Origin: Streptomyces nigra
Lineage (GTDB): Bacteria > Actinomycetota > Actinomycetes > Streptomycetales > Streptomycetaceae
Direction: 5' to 3'
NCBI RefSeq assembly: GCF_003074055.1
Contig: NZ_CP029043.1
Span: forward strand, 6,192,501-6,256,500
Length of the DNA stretch: 64,000 nt
The position numbers and the translations under genes were made by a program. The notes below the pieces were generated by a model. It saw only the letters and a program-made list of their open reading frames with translations, made no database searches and was not told where the DNA came from. The stretch's first letter is position 1. Each line of letters starts with the position of its first letter. Of this stretch, positions 8,173 through 17,090 are shown one piece after another.

Positions 8173-9963
8173 TCAGGCGATGAGGTTCGTGTCGCTCAGC
8201 GGATCCACGCCCACGGGGTGGTCCGGGTCGTCCCAGAGAAGGACCACACTGGCCCTCGCGCGGTCGGCCACATCCCTGTCGCGGCGCAGAGCCTTGACGT
8301 CAAGGGGGAGGCGCGACACGTTCGACACGTCCAGCAGTTTCGGCAGTCCCGGCACGGTGGGATCCTCCCGGTCGCATGCGCGCTGCCACACCACGACCGG
8401 CATCCCGGCGTCGAGGGCGGCGTCCACACCGGGCCGGGCTCGAGCCATGGAGACCGCGACACACACCGGGTGATCCGTCTCGTACCACTCGCCGACGAGA
8501 TCGTCCAGTTGGTCGACGTGCTCGTCCCCGACCCAGACAGTGGCCAGGCCGCTGCCGTCTCGCTGCCGGGTCAGCCACCGCCACCGGCTGGACCATCGCT
8601 CCACGAGGTCGGCACCCCAGCGCTGGTCCAGACAGCGGACCACCACCTCGTACACCTTGCCCAGGGCGCGTGAGTCTCGGCGCAGCCGGACCTCCCACTG
8701 ATCGAACCCCTCCTCCAGCAGGCCGTCGGACACGGCGAACTCGACCCGCTGGAGTCTTACGCCCGGACCGAGGGTGTCGGGACGCAGACAGCCCTCCAGG
8801 AGGAGGCGGGCGCCCTCCACGTCCACCACGATCGGGGCCGAGGACGGCTCCGGGCGCAGGCGTTCGGGGCGCCGGCCGTCCGTGGTGCGCCGCCAGATCT
8901 CGGCGTAGAAACTGTCCTGCTGCTGGGGGTGCTCCGCGAGTCGGACCGTGAGTGTGGCTTCGGTGCGCTCGATCCGCGGCACGGCGGGCAGGGCGGGCAG
9001 CTCACAGTCACTCAGGAACCGGGTCACCCAGGCGTTCAGTTCACGCGCCCTGCGGCGCTCGTCAGGGTTCTCGCCCGCCGCGAATCCGGCCGCCAGGGCG
9101 TGCACGAAGGTGACGGCCTTGGGCACCGTCCCCGGAGGGTGGCGACGTTCGCCGAGATCCCGTGCCCAGGCGTACAGGTCGACGTCACCCACAGGGGCGG
9201 GCGGTGCGGCGGCCCACCCGAGGCTGCCCGTCTCCCCGAACGACCACTGGTAGGCCTGCTCGGCCCACCTCGGCGGAGCGACGTCCTCCAGGATGTCGGC
9301 CAGCAGGCGCCACGCCTGTGCGTCCAGGCCGTGGGCACCGTCGTCCGCACCTCCTGCGACGTCCGGTACGCCGGCCGCGCCCGCCGGACCGGGCGAAGGG
9401 GCCGAAAGCAAGGACGACTGCGGTGGGTACACCGGGATCGGACCCATCGGCGGCTCCACCCGCTCCGGCTGACCGGTGATGCGGCGAACCAGCTTTTCGA
9501 TGCCCCGCTCGTCCAAGGTCGGTACGGGGATGCGGCTGATGCGCTCTGCGCCCAGGAAATCGGGAAACTCCGTTTCGCAACGCCCCGGCAGCACGACCAT
9601 CAGGACTCTGTGGAGCCATCGTGTAGGGGCGACGTACATCTCCGTCATCATCTTGCGGGTCTCCCAGTAGACTCCGCGGCCGACCCCGTCCAGCGGCTCC
9701 GCGCGTTCGCCGCGAACCTTGTACTCGGGGGAGGCGATGACCAGGACGTAGTCCGCGTCCGTGTACTCCCGGTGCATCCACCAGGGCCAGTCCTGCGACT
9801 GCACGCCTGCGAAGGAGTCGAGCTTGGCATCGACACCACCCTTGACGCGCAGTAGCTCGTAGAGCGTCTCCACCTGCGTAACGTGGGCCGCGTCGTCATG
9901 GGCGTACGAGATGAAGACCCTCGGTCTAGCCCTTTTCGTCGCGGTGTCCGCCTCGATTTCCAT
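8173..9963 (-). CDS. SEFIR domain-VMAP-C protein (VMAP component of ternary conflict system)
   Basis: 596 residues. Residues about 13-160 are a SEFIR (TIR-related) domain: RPRVFISYAHDD at the first strand, ADYVLVIASPEY in the middle, and VYWETRKMMTEMY at the position of the conserved glutamate helix. A Pro-rich linker leads to a long C-terminal region (about 215-596) of the VMAP-C type: DVDLYAWARDLGERRHPPG, the central DSFYAEIWRRTTDGR, and the final VVVWQRACDREDP and VVLLWDDPDHP strands. VMAP proteins are the vWA-MoxR-associated third component of predicted NTP-dependent conflict systems. It is the first gene of the operon, with GAGGGGG nine bases before ATG 9963 and 41 bp to the ATPase gene. 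Confidence 0.82.
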   Translation of the reverse strand: MEIEADTATKRARPRVFISYAHDDAAHVTQVETLYELLRVKGGVDAKLDSFAGVQSQDWPWWMHREYTDADYVLVIASPEYKVRGERAEPLDGVGRGVYWETRKMMTEMYVAPTRWLHRVLMVVLPGRCETEFPDFLGAERISRIPVPTLDERGIEKLVRRITGQPERVEPPMGPIPVYPPQSSLLSAPSPGPAGAAGVPDVAGGADDGAHGLDAQAWRLLADILEDVAPPRWAEQAYQWSFGETGSLGWAAAPPAPVGDVDLYAWARDLGERRHPPGTVPKAVTFVHALAAGFAAGENPDERRRARELNAWVTRFLSDCELPALPAVPRIERTEATLTVRLAEHPQQQDSFYAEIWRRTTDGRRPERLRPEPSSAPIVVDVEGARLLLEGCLRPDTLGPGVRLQRVEFAVSDGLLEEGFDQWEVRLRRDSRALGKVYEVVVRCLDQRWGADLVERWSSRWRWLTRQRDGSGLATVWVGDEHVDQLDDLVGEWYETDHPVCVAVSMARARPGVDAALDAGMPVVVWQRACDREDPTVPGLPKLLDVSNVSRLPLDVKALRRDRDVADRARASVVLLWDDPDHPVGVDPLSDTNLIA

Positions 9964-10014
9964 CCCTCGAGCCCCCTCGTGCGCGCAGGACCCAGGGTAG
10001 TGGGGCGACCGGCC

Positions 10015-11823
10015 TCAGTCCCCCTTGTCCTGCCGTTCCCGCGTCGGCAGGAACTCCTGCAGCTTCGACTTGACGCCCTGCTTCACCATCGAGCCGCGGT
10101 CCGCGTCGCCCTTGAGGATCGCCGACGCCGTCGCCTCCATCTGCTCCCAGGTGGCGTGCGGGGGGACCGGCGGCACGGCCGGGTCGGTCACGAACTCCAC
10201 GACCGCGGGACCGTCCGCGGCCAGCGCGGTACGCCAGGCCGGCTCGACGTCCTCCGGCTTCTCCACCCGGATGCCGGTCAGGCCGAGGGAGCGGGCGAAG
10301 TCGGCGTACCGGACGTCGGGCAGCTCCTGCGACGGCAGGAACGACGGGGCGCCGCCCATGGCGCGCATCTCCCAGGTCACCTGGTTGAGGTCCCGGTTGT
10401 TGTAGACGGCCACCACCAGCCGCGGGTCCTCCCACAGGTCCCGGTACTTCGCGGCCGTGATCAGCTCCGCCAGCCCGTTCATCTGCATCGCCCCGTCCCC
10501 GACGAGCGCGATCGCCGGGCGGTCCGGGTGGGCGAACTTCGCGCCGATCGCGTACGGCACCGCGCAGCCCATCGTCGCCAGCGTCCCCGACAGTGAACCG
10601 CGCATGCCCGGGCGGAACGTCAGATGGCGGGCGTACCAGTTGGACATCGACCCCGAGTCCGAGGTGACGATCGCGTCGGCGGGCAGCAGCGGGTCCAGCG
10701 CGCGGGTGACGTACTCCGGGTTGACCGGGTCGGCCGACAGCCCCGCCCGCCGCTCCATCACCTCGTGCCAGCGCGTCACGTTGTCGCAGATCGTCTCGGA
10801 CCACTCCCGGCCGCGTTCCTCGGACCGGATCAGCGGGATCAGCCGCTCCAGGGTGGCCTTCGCGTCACCGATCAGGTTCACCTCGTACGGGTAGCGCATC
10901 CCGACCATGTGCGGGTCGATGTCGATCTGCACGCCCCGCGCCTTGCCGAAGTCCGGCAGGAACTGCGAGTAGGGGAACGACGAACCGATCGTCAGCAGCG
11001 TGTCGCAGTCCCGCATCATCTCGTACGACGGACGCGTACCCAGCAGACCGATCGAGCCGGTGACGTACGGCAGTTCGTCGCTCAGGACGTCTTTGCCGAG
11101 CAGGGCCTTCGCGACGCCGGCGCCGAGCAGCTCGGCCATCCGCTCGACCTCGGCGCGCGCGCCCGCAGCGCCCTGGCCGACCAGGATGGCCACCTTGTCA
11201 CCGGAGTTGAGGATCTCGGCCGCCTGCCGGACGGAGTCCTCGGACGGGACCGTCGTCCACGCGCCGGACTCCAGACTGGACGGCACCATCTTGAACTCGT
11301 GCGTGGGCGCCGAGTATTCGAGCTCCTGGACGTCCCCGGGGACGATGATCGCCGTGGGGGCGCGGCGCGCGTACGCCGTACGGATCGCCCGGTCGAGGAC
11401 GTTCGGCAGCTGCTCGGGGACGGTCACCGTCTCCACGAAGTCCGAGGCGACGTCCTTGAACAGCGTGTGCAGGTCGACCTCCTGCTGGTACGACCCGCCC
11501 ATCGCGGTGCGATGCGTCTGGCCGACGATGGCCACCACGGGCACATGGTCCAGCTTGGCGTCGTACAGGCCGTTCAGCAGGTGGATCGCGCCCGGCCCCG
11601 AGGTCGCGGCGCAGACACCGACCCGGCCGCTGAACTTGGCGTAGCCGACCGCCTGGAACGCGGACATCTCCTCGTGCCGGGACTGCACGAACCGCGGCCG
11701 GTTCTCGGCGCGGCCCCAGGCGGCGAGCAGACCGTTGATGCCGTCGCCCGGGTAGCCGAAGACATGCTCCACCCCCCAGGCACGCAGACGCTCGAGGATG
11801 TGGTCGGCGACCGTGGTGCTCAT
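10015..11823 (-). CDS. ThDP-dependent pyruvate oxidase/dehydrogenase-like enzyme
   Basis: 602 residues with the three-domain layout of the PoxB/acetolactate synthase family: an N-terminal PYR domain with catalytic Glu in SRHEEMSA, a central Rossmann-like domain, and a C-terminal ThDP site starting GDGAMQMNG and ending YNNRDL. The region GPGAIHLLNGLYDAK is characteristic of quinone-linked pyruvate dehydrogenases and related oxidases. Reaction is probably oxidative decarboxylation of pyruvate or a related 2-oxo acid; FAD use is inferred, not seen. The C-terminal tail KLQEFLPTRERQ is charged. GGAGG precedes ATG 11823. It is transcribed divergently from a stress-type sigma factor gene, and 51 bp upstream of the VMAP operon, so read-through is possible. 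Confidence 0.85.
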   Translation of the reverse strand: MSTTVADHILERLRAWGVEHVFGYPGDGINGLLAAWGRAENRPRFVQSRHEEMSAFQAVGYAKFSGRVGVCAATSGPGAIHLLNGLYDAKLDHVPVVAIVGQTHRTAMGGSYQQEVDLHTLFKDVASDFVETVTVPEQLPNVLDRAIRTAYARRAPTAIIVPGDVQELEYSAPTHEFKMVPSSLESGAWTTVPSEDSVRQAAEILNSGDKVAILVGQGAAGARAEVERMAELLGAGVAKALLGKDVLSDELPYVTGSIGLLGTRPSYEMMRDCDTLLTIGSSFPYSQFLPDFGKARGVQIDIDPHMVGMRYPYEVNLIGDAKATLERLIPLIRSEERGREWSETICDNVTRWHEVMERRAGLSADPVNPEYVTRALDPLLPADAIVTSDSGSMSNWYARHLTFRPGMRGSLSGTLATMGCAVPYAIGAKFAHPDRPAIALVGDGAMQMNGLAELITAAKYRDLWEDPRLVVAVYNNRDLNQVTWEMRAMGGAPSFLPSQELPDVRYADFARSLGLTGIRVEKPEDVEPAWRTALAADGPAVVEFVTDPAVPPVPPHATWEQMEATASAILKGDADRGSMVKQGVKSKLQEFLPTRERQDKGD

Positions 11824-12068
11824 ACGGGACCTCCAGAGGACTCCGGGGACGGCGCGGCACCGCTACGAGTGACCCCGGACCCGGGGGGAAAACCTGCGGC
11901 GGGCGTTTGGGCACCCCGCGTGGGGGCAGGCGGACCATCAGTGCTTCGGACCGGAGGCACGTCCGTGGGACCGCTGCGTCCCGGACGGGTGTGCCCGGTA
12001 CCGGAGCGCTCGGGGTTCCCGCGGTGACCGTCCACCGGAGCACGTGACCTAGGGAGTTGCCAGGGGAC

Positions 12069-12860
12069 ATGCCCACCACAGTGAAAGCCCGCAAGCACCC
12101 GCACGACGACGCGCCCGACACCGCCGCGGACTTCCGCACGCTGGCCGCGCTGCCCGAGGGCCCGGAGCGCGACGCGCTGCGCGGCCGGATCGTCGAGGCG
12201 TGGCTGCCCATGGCCGACCGGCTGGCCGGGCGCTTCCGCAGCCGCGGCGAGAGCCTGGACGATCTGCGCCAGGTCGCCGCGCTCGGCCTGGTCAAGGCCG
12301 TCGACCGGTACGACCCGGAACTCGGCAACGCCTTCGAGAGCTACGCCGTGCCGACCATCACCGGCGAGATCAAGCGGCACTTCCGCGACCACATGTGGAC
12401 GCTGCACGTCCCGCGCCGGGTGCAGGATCTGCGCAACCGCGTCCGGTTCGCCGTGCAGGACCTGCAGACCGTCTCCGGCGACCGGCCGACCGTCGCGGAG
12501 ATCGCCGCGCACGCCGACCTGAGCGAGGCCGACGTCCGCGTCGGCCAGGAGGCACTGGAGAGCTTCACCGCCCTGTCCCTCGACGCCGAGCTGCCCGGCA
12601 GCGACGACGGCTACTCGCTCAGCGACGCTCTGGGATCCGTCGACCCCGCCCTCGACACGGTCGTCGACCGCGAGGCCGTCGCCCCGCGCCTGGCGGCCCT
12701 GCCCGAACGCGAGCGCGCGATCCTCTACATGCGGTTCTTCGGCGACATGACCCAGAGCCGCATCGCCGAACAACTCGGCATCTCCCAGATGCACGTCTCC
12801 CGCTTGATCAACCGCTGCTGCTCCCGAGTCCGCGACCAGGTCCTGAACGACGGCTCCTGA
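12069..12860 (+). CDS. SigB/SigF/SigG-type RNA polymerase sigma factor
   Basis: 263 residues with sigma regions 2, 3 and 4. Region 2 reads RGESLDDLRQVAALGLVKAVDRYDP then AFESYAVPTITGEIKRHFRD. Region 3 contains DRPTVAEIAAHADLSEADV. Region 4 ends TQSRIAEQLGISQMHVSRLI, the -35-recognition helix-turn-helix. This is the stress/sporulation sigma subfamily of Streptomyces. No anti-sigma or anti-anti-sigma gene is adjacent, so control is presumably from elsewhere. ATG 12069 fits the family start; a TTG twelve bases upstream is possible. The divergent neighbour is the pyruvate oxidase-like gene. I could not identify a convincing sigma-B-like promoter in the 245-bp gap. Confidence 0.9.
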   Translation: MPTTVKARKHPHDDAPDTAADFRTLAALPEGPERDALRGRIVEAWLPMADRLAGRFRSRGESLDDLRQVAALGLVKAVDRYDPELGNAFESYAVPTITGEIKRHFRDHMWTLHVPRRVQDLRNRVRFAVQDLQTVSGDRPTVAEIAAHADLSEADVRVGQEALESFTALSLDAELPGSDDGYSLSDALGSVDPALDTVVDREAVAPRLAALPERERAILYMRFFGDMTQSRIAEQLGISQMHVSRLINRCCSRVRDQVLNDGS

Positions 12861-13081
12861 GACGCCGGGTCCCCCTGGGACGCTCACCGCCACGGCCGAC
12901 CTCGTGGCCTGCGAGGCCCACTACCCGTTCCCCGCCCGCCCTCCCGTCACATCACCCGCTCGGACGCGTCGCGTCCCGCGAATGGCGTGTGGCCGCGCGC
13001 GGCCGCGTGGGGGGCGGGCTGTCATGGCGGAGGGGCACGAGTGTCCGTACCCCGCTGCCGTCGGCCGAAGGAGTCCACCCC

Positions 13082-13921
13082 ATGCGCCGCACCGTCCGCG
13101 CCCTGTCCGTCGCCGCACTGGCCGGTGCCGCCCTGGGCACCGGCGTCCAGGCCGCCCTCGCGGACCCCACGGCGGAGGTCGGGCCCGCGACCGTCACGCC
13201 CGGCGAGTCCGTCACCGTCTCGGTCACCTGCGATCCGGTCGACGGCACCGCGCCCGACACCCTCGACGCCGTGTCCCAGGCGTTCGAGGACGGCACGGTC
13301 CAGCTCCGGCGCGTCAGCGGGGGTGCGGGCGCGGACGCCGCGCCCGTCTACCGGGGGGCCGCGCAGATCTCCCCGGCCGAGAACTTCGAGGGCGACCCCG
13401 ACGCGGCCGGGCCCGAGTCCGCCTGGACCGTCGACGGCACCTGCCCGGCGACGGGCGGGACCGAGGGGTCGGACTGGAGCGCGACGTTCGACGTGGCCCT
13501 CGCGGCGGGCGCCGGTGAGAGCGGGTCCGAGGCCGACACCCTCGCGGCGGACAGCGGGGGAGAGGACCCCGCCGCCGCCACACTCAGCGTGCCTCGCGAG
13601 ACCGACGACGGGGACAAGGGCCGTTGCAGCGGGTCCTCGTGGGGTGGGGGCGGGGAGTGGGGGGACAGCGGGGGGTCGTCGAGCCGGCCGCGGACGGAGG
13701 ATTCCGGGGAGTGGAAGGGCGGTAAGACCCACCAGCCCGAGCCCTGCGAGTCTTCCGCCGTCCCCGTCGACCCCGCCGTTCCGGGTGGTGTGAAGGCCGG
13801 GCAGGGCGGGGTCTTCACCGACTCCGTGCCCGCCCTGGTCTGCGGCGGCGTCCTCATCGCCGGCGCGGCCGGCGGGGCCGTGTACCGGCTGCGCCGCAGG
13901 GCGCCGGCCTGGCGGAAGTGA
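13082..13921 (+). CDS. Secreted, C-terminally membrane-anchored protein of unknown function
   Basis: 279 residues. A signal peptide (MRRTVRALSVAALAGAALG, cleavage near AALADPT) is followed by a small beta-rich domain with two Cys and TVTPGESVTVSV resembling bacterial Ig-like openings. Next come a long Gly/Ser/Asp-rich low-complexity stretch, a single C-terminal transmembrane helix VPALVCGGVLIAGAAGGAV and a basic tail RLRRRAPAWRK. There is no LPxTG-type motif. AAGGAG lies eight bases before ATG 13082. It is probably displayed on the outer face of the membrane. Its last codons form part of a 46-bp-period direct duplication running into the downstream gap. Confidence 0.7.
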   Translation: MRRTVRALSVAALAGAALGTGVQAALADPTAEVGPATVTPGESVTVSVTCDPVDGTAPDTLDAVSQAFEDGTVQLRRVSGGAGADAAPVYRGAAQISPAENFEGDPDAAGPESAWTVDGTCPATGGTEGSDWSATFDVALAAGAGESGSEADTLAADSGGEDPAAATLSVPRETDDGDKGRCSGSSWGGGGEWGDSGGSSSRPRTEDSGEWKGGKTHQPEPCESSAVPVDPAVPGGVKAGQGGVFTDSVPALVCGGVLIAGAAGGAVYRLRRRAPAWRK

Positions 13922-13985
13922 CCGTACGGGCGGCCCGGACGGAGGGTGTCGGCCGGGGCGGAAGTGACCGTACGGCCGGCCCGGC
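13911..13985 (+). repeat. Two-copy direct repeat at the end of the anchored-protein gene
   Basis: The segment beginning GGCGGAAGTGACCGTACGG occurs at 13911 and again at 13957, with about 28 of 29 positions equal. The first copy holds the last two codons and stop of the preceding gene; the second lies in non-coding DNA. This looks like a recent local tandem duplication. Confidence 0.7.
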
Positions 13986-14122
13986 GGAGGCGGCTGCGTC
14001 GGTGTGACGGGCGCAACCTCCGGCGGCGGTCATGGGACGGATGACGATGGGTACGCAGAGCGCGACGGGTACACGACACACCGTGCGGCTCATACGGCGG
14101 CTGGCACAGCACGGAGGTACGG

Positions 14123-15370
14123 ATGCGCCGGACGGACCTCGAGGGCCACGGCCCCGTGCGTTTCGGGCCGCCCCTGCCCGACGACGGGCTGCCCGTCCTG
14201 CCCGAACTGGCCGGTGTGCTCGCCGCCGCCGCGGGCCGCGCCGCGAGCGAGCCCGTCGGCGGCGGTGCCGCGCTCCTGGAGGCCGCCTGCGGCTACTGGG
14301 ACCGGCGGGGCCTGCCGACCGCCCCCGAGCAGGTCGTCGCCGCCCCCGGCGCCCCCGCGCTGCTGCTCGCCCTGACCGCCGCGCTCGGCGGGGACGTCCT
14401 GGTGCCCCGGCCCTGCGCCGCCTGGTGGGCGCCGTACGCCCGGCTGCTGGGCAGACCCGTCTTCCATGTGCCCACCCCGGCCGAGTCCGGCGGCGTCCCC
14501 GATCCGTACGCGCTGCTGGAGACCGTCCGCCGGGTCCGTGCGGAGGGCGGCGACCCCCGGCTGCTGGTGCTGTCGCCCGCCGACGACCCCGCCGCCACCG
14601 TGGCCCCGCCCGAGGTGCTGCACGAGGCCCTGGAGGCCGCCACCGGCGAGGGACTGCACCTGGTCAGCGACGAGACCTGGCGCGACACCGTGCACGCCCC
14701 CCACGAGACCGTGCTGCTCAGCCCCGCCGAGATGCTCCCCGACCGGGTCACGGTCGTCACCGACCTGGCCGGCGCCCACCTCCCGACCGGCTGGCCCGCG
14801 GCCGTCGCCCGGTTCCCCGCCGGCGCCGCCGGGGACGGCCTGCACGCGCGCGTGCTCGACGTGCTCACCGCCCTCGGCGCCCGCGTCGCGGGCCCCGTCG
14901 CGCTCGCCGCCGGGTACGCCCTGACCGAGCCCGAGCCGGTCACCGCCCGGATCACCGCGACCGTACGGCTGCACGCGCGGCTCGCCGCCGTCGCGTACGC
15001 GGTCGCCGTGGACGCCGGTGCCGTCGCCCGGCCCCCGCAGGCCGGACGGCATCTGTACGTCGACCTCGGACCACTGCGCGCCGGGCTGTCCGGCCATGAC
15101 GTGGGGGACGCCCAGGACCTCGAGGACTTTCTCGCCGGCCGGCTCGGCATGCCCGCCCCCGGCGGTCACCGCTTCGGCGACGCCCTCGGGGAGCTGCGTG
15201 TCCGGCTGTCCACCGGAGCGCTGCTCTCCGGTACCGACGAGGAGCGCGCGGAATGTCTCACGTCCCCCACGCCGTTGGAACTGCCGCACGTGCGACGCGC
15301 GTTGACCCACCTCAAGTCGGTCTTCGACGAACTCCGTGACGATGCCGAGCGATGGGAGACCCCTCGATGA
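14123..15370 (+). CDS. Aminotransferase class I/II-fold protein lacking the PLP lysine
   Basis: 415 residues with the fold-type I aminotransferase outline: AAPGAPALLLALTAALGGDV, LVPRPCAAWWAPYARLLGRP, LVLSPADDPAATVAPPEVL, and LHLVSDETWRDTVH, where the PLP-ring aspartate is kept. The next segment, where relatives read LSKSLALGGWR, reads LAGAHLPTGWP. The Schiff-base lysine is glycine and the phosphate-contacting arginine is proline, so ordinary transaminase chemistry is unlikely. GGAGG five bases before ATG 14123 sets the start. The stop overlaps the next ATG (ATGA), coupling it to a metallo-beta-lactamase-fold hydrolase. Possible roles are a binding or regulatory pseudoenzyme; this is inference. 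Confidence 0.8.
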   Translation: MRRTDLEGHGPVRFGPPLPDDGLPVLPELAGVLAAAAGRAASEPVGGGAALLEAACGYWDRRGLPTAPEQVVAAPGAPALLLALTAALGGDVLVPRPCAAWWAPYARLLGRPVFHVPTPAESGGVPDPYALLETVRRVRAEGGDPRLLVLSPADDPAATVAPPEVLHEALEAATGEGLHLVSDETWRDTVHAPHETVLLSPAEMLPDRVTVVTDLAGAHLPTGWPAAVARFPAGAAGDGLHARVLDVLTALGARVAGPVALAAGYALTEPEPVTARITATVRLHARLAAVAYAVAVDAGAVARPPQAGRHLYVDLGPLRAGLSGHDVGDAQDLEDFLAGRLGMPAPGGHRFGDALGELRVRLSTGALLSGTDEERAECLTSPTPLELPHVRRALTHLKSVFDELRDDAERWETPR

Positions 15371-16467
15371 CGCAGCAGTCCGACTCGGCCGCCCCGATCC
15401 CCTCGCGCACCCCCCTGAAGGAAGCCACAGCGCCCACCCCTTCCCCTTTTCCCCGGCTGGCCGCGCCCCGCCCGCTCGCCGAGCGCCGGGTGTGGCCCCG
15501 CACCTTCCACGACCGGCTCACCGCCCCGCTGCCCGGCCTGCGCGCCTTCGCCCGCTTCGCCCGAGAGGGCGCGATCCGGCCCGGACGGGAGGGCCTCGCC
15601 GACATCCGGCGGCTGCCCTTCGCGCCGGCCCCGCTGCCCCGCGTCGACGCCCGCACGATCGCCGTCTCCTGGGCCGGGCACGCCAGTTGGGTCGTACGGA
15701 TCGGCGGGCTCACCGTCCTGACCGACCCCGTCTGGTCGCGCCGCATCCTCGGCACCCCGGCCCGCGTCACCCCCGTAGGCATCCCCTGGGACGCCCTCCC
15801 GCGCGTGGACGCCGTCGTCATCAGCCACAACCACTACGACCACCTGGACGCCCCCACCCTGCGCCGGCTCCCGCGCGACACCCCCGTGTTCGTGCCGGCC
15901 GGCCTCGGCCCCTGGTTCCGGCGCCGCCGGTTCACCCGGGTCACCGAGCTGGACTGGTGGGAGGCGGCCGAACTGTCCGGCGTCCGCATCGACTTCGTAC
16001 CGGCGCACCACTGGTCCAAGCGGACCCTGCTCGACACCTGCCGCAGCCTGTGGGGAGGCTGGGTGCTCACCGCGCCCGACGGGCAGCGCGTGTACTTCGC
16101 GGGCGACACCGGCTACGGCCACTGGTTCCGCCGTATCGGCGAGCGCTACCCCGGCATCGACCTCGCGCTGCTCCCGATCGGCGCCTACGAGCCCCGCTGG
16201 TGGCTCAGCGACGTCCACTGCGACCCGGAGGAGGCCGTCCGCGCCGCCGGCGACCTGGGCGCCCGCAGGATGGCGCCGATGCACTGGGGCACGTTCGTGC
16301 TGTCGGCCGAGCCCGTCCTGGAACCGCTCACACGCGTGCGTGCCGCGTGGGAGCGGGCGGGACGCGACCGGGCCGACCTGTGGGACCTGCCGGTGGGCGG
16401 CTCACGGGTGCTGGAGGGGGAGCCCGCCGTCCGGACGGCGGAGGCGCACAGGGAGTCCCAGGGCTGA
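15367..16467 (+). CDS. MBL-fold metal-dependent hydrolase, UlaG/NAPE-PLD-like
   Basis: 366 residues. The metal motif HNHYDHLD is at 154-161; further ligands are in FVPAHHWSKR, YFAGDTGYG and MAPMHWGTF. This pattern matches NAPE-hydrolysing phospholipase D and UlaG-type enzymes, which bind two metals and hydrolyse phosphodiesters or lactones. The first 90 residues are Pro/Arg-rich and may be partly disordered. ATG 15367 overlaps the previous stop. A second MBL enzyme of a related type is encoded 0.6 kb downstream on the other strand. The substrate cannot be read from sequence. Confidence 0.86.
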   Translation: MTQQSDSAAPIPSRTPLKEATAPTPSPFPRLAAPRPLAERRVWPRTFHDRLTAPLPGLRAFARFAREGAIRPGREGLADIRRLPFAPAPLPRVDARTIAVSWAGHASWVVRIGGLTVLTDPVWSRRILGTPARVTPVGIPWDALPRVDAVVISHNHYDHLDAPTLRRLPRDTPVFVPAGLGPWFRRRRFTRVTELDWWEAAELSGVRIDFVPAHHWSKRTLLDTCRSLWGGWVLTAPDGQRVYFAGDTGYGHWFRRIGERYPGIDLALLPIGAYEPRWWLSDVHCDPEEAVRAAGDLGARRMAPMHWGTFVLSAEPVLEPLTRVRAAWERAGRDRADLWDLPVGGSRVLEGEPAVRTAEAHRESQG

Positions 16468-16469
16468 CG

Positions 16470-17090
16470 TCAGCCCGCCGACCGCAGCCGCTTCCACACG
16501 CTCGGCGCCGCGCTGATCAGCACCGTCAGCGCGACCGCCGCGACGACACCCTCCCACGGCTCGGGGAACAGCGAACCCCCGAGGATGCCGATGAGCTGGT
16601 ACGTCACCGCCCAGGCCACACACGCCGGGAGGTTGCCCCGGGCGAACCTCCGGATCGGCCACTCGGCGAGCAGGCACGCCAGCATCACCGGCAGCCGGCC
16701 CGCCGGGACCAGCCGGGACAGCACCAGCACCGCCACATCGTGCTCCGCGAGCTTGCGCTGCGACTGCTCCAGTCGGTCCTCCGGGGCGCGTGAGCGGATC
16801 GCCTCCAGCCAGCGCGAGCCGTTCTTCGAGCCCATGCCGCGCCGCCCCAGCCAGTACAGCGTCGCGTCGCCGAGGAACGCGGCCGTCGACGCCGTCAGGA
16901 ACACCAGGGCCAGCGACAGCGGCGACCCCTGGTGGAACGCCACCACCGCGGCCGAGCTGACCAGCGCCCCCGTCGGCACGACCGGCACCAGCGCCCCGAC
17001 CAGCACCAGCAGGAACAGCGAGGGATAGCCGAGCGCCTGCTGCGTCGAGCCGGGTGCCACGGTGGTCGTGACAGCGGCGAGGAACGTCAC
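16470..17090 (-). CDS. DedA/SNARE-associated family membrane protein
   Basis: 206 residues with several membrane segments and the DedA core: VPVVPTGALVSSAAVVAFHQG, STAAFLGDATLYWLGRRGMG and the positively charged LVLSRLVPAGRLPVMLACLLA segment. DedA proteins are flippase-like transporters affecting lipid carrier recycling and envelope integrity. GTG 17090 overlaps the stop of the upstream MBL gene (GTGA) and has GGAGG seven bases before it. The two genes are therefore translationally coupled, suggesting a joint role in lipid or phosphodiester metabolism. The gene ends 2 bp from the convergent MBL gene. Confidence 0.88.
   Translation of the reverse strand: MTFLAAVTTTVAPGSTQQALGYPSLFLLVLVGALVPVVPTGALVSSAAVVAFHQGSPLSLALVFLTASTAAFLGDATLYWLGRRGMGSKNGSRWLEAIRSRAPEDRLEQSQRKLAEHDVAVLVLSRLVPAGRLPVMLACLLAEWPIRRFARGNLPACVAWAVTYQLIGILGGSLFPEPWEGVVAAVALTVLISAAPSVWKRLRSAG

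Noticed and set aside
3390..9963. FxSxx-COOH peptide system
   Set aside because: The large TPR protein resembles FxsT, but no radical SAM maturase and no short peptide gene ending in FxSxx is visible in this window; the VMAP/MoxR context explains it better.
11824..12068. Sigma-B-type promoter (GTTT...GGGTA) between the pyruvate oxidase-like and sigma genes
   Set aside because: GTTT and GGGT elements occur but with wrong spacing on both strands.
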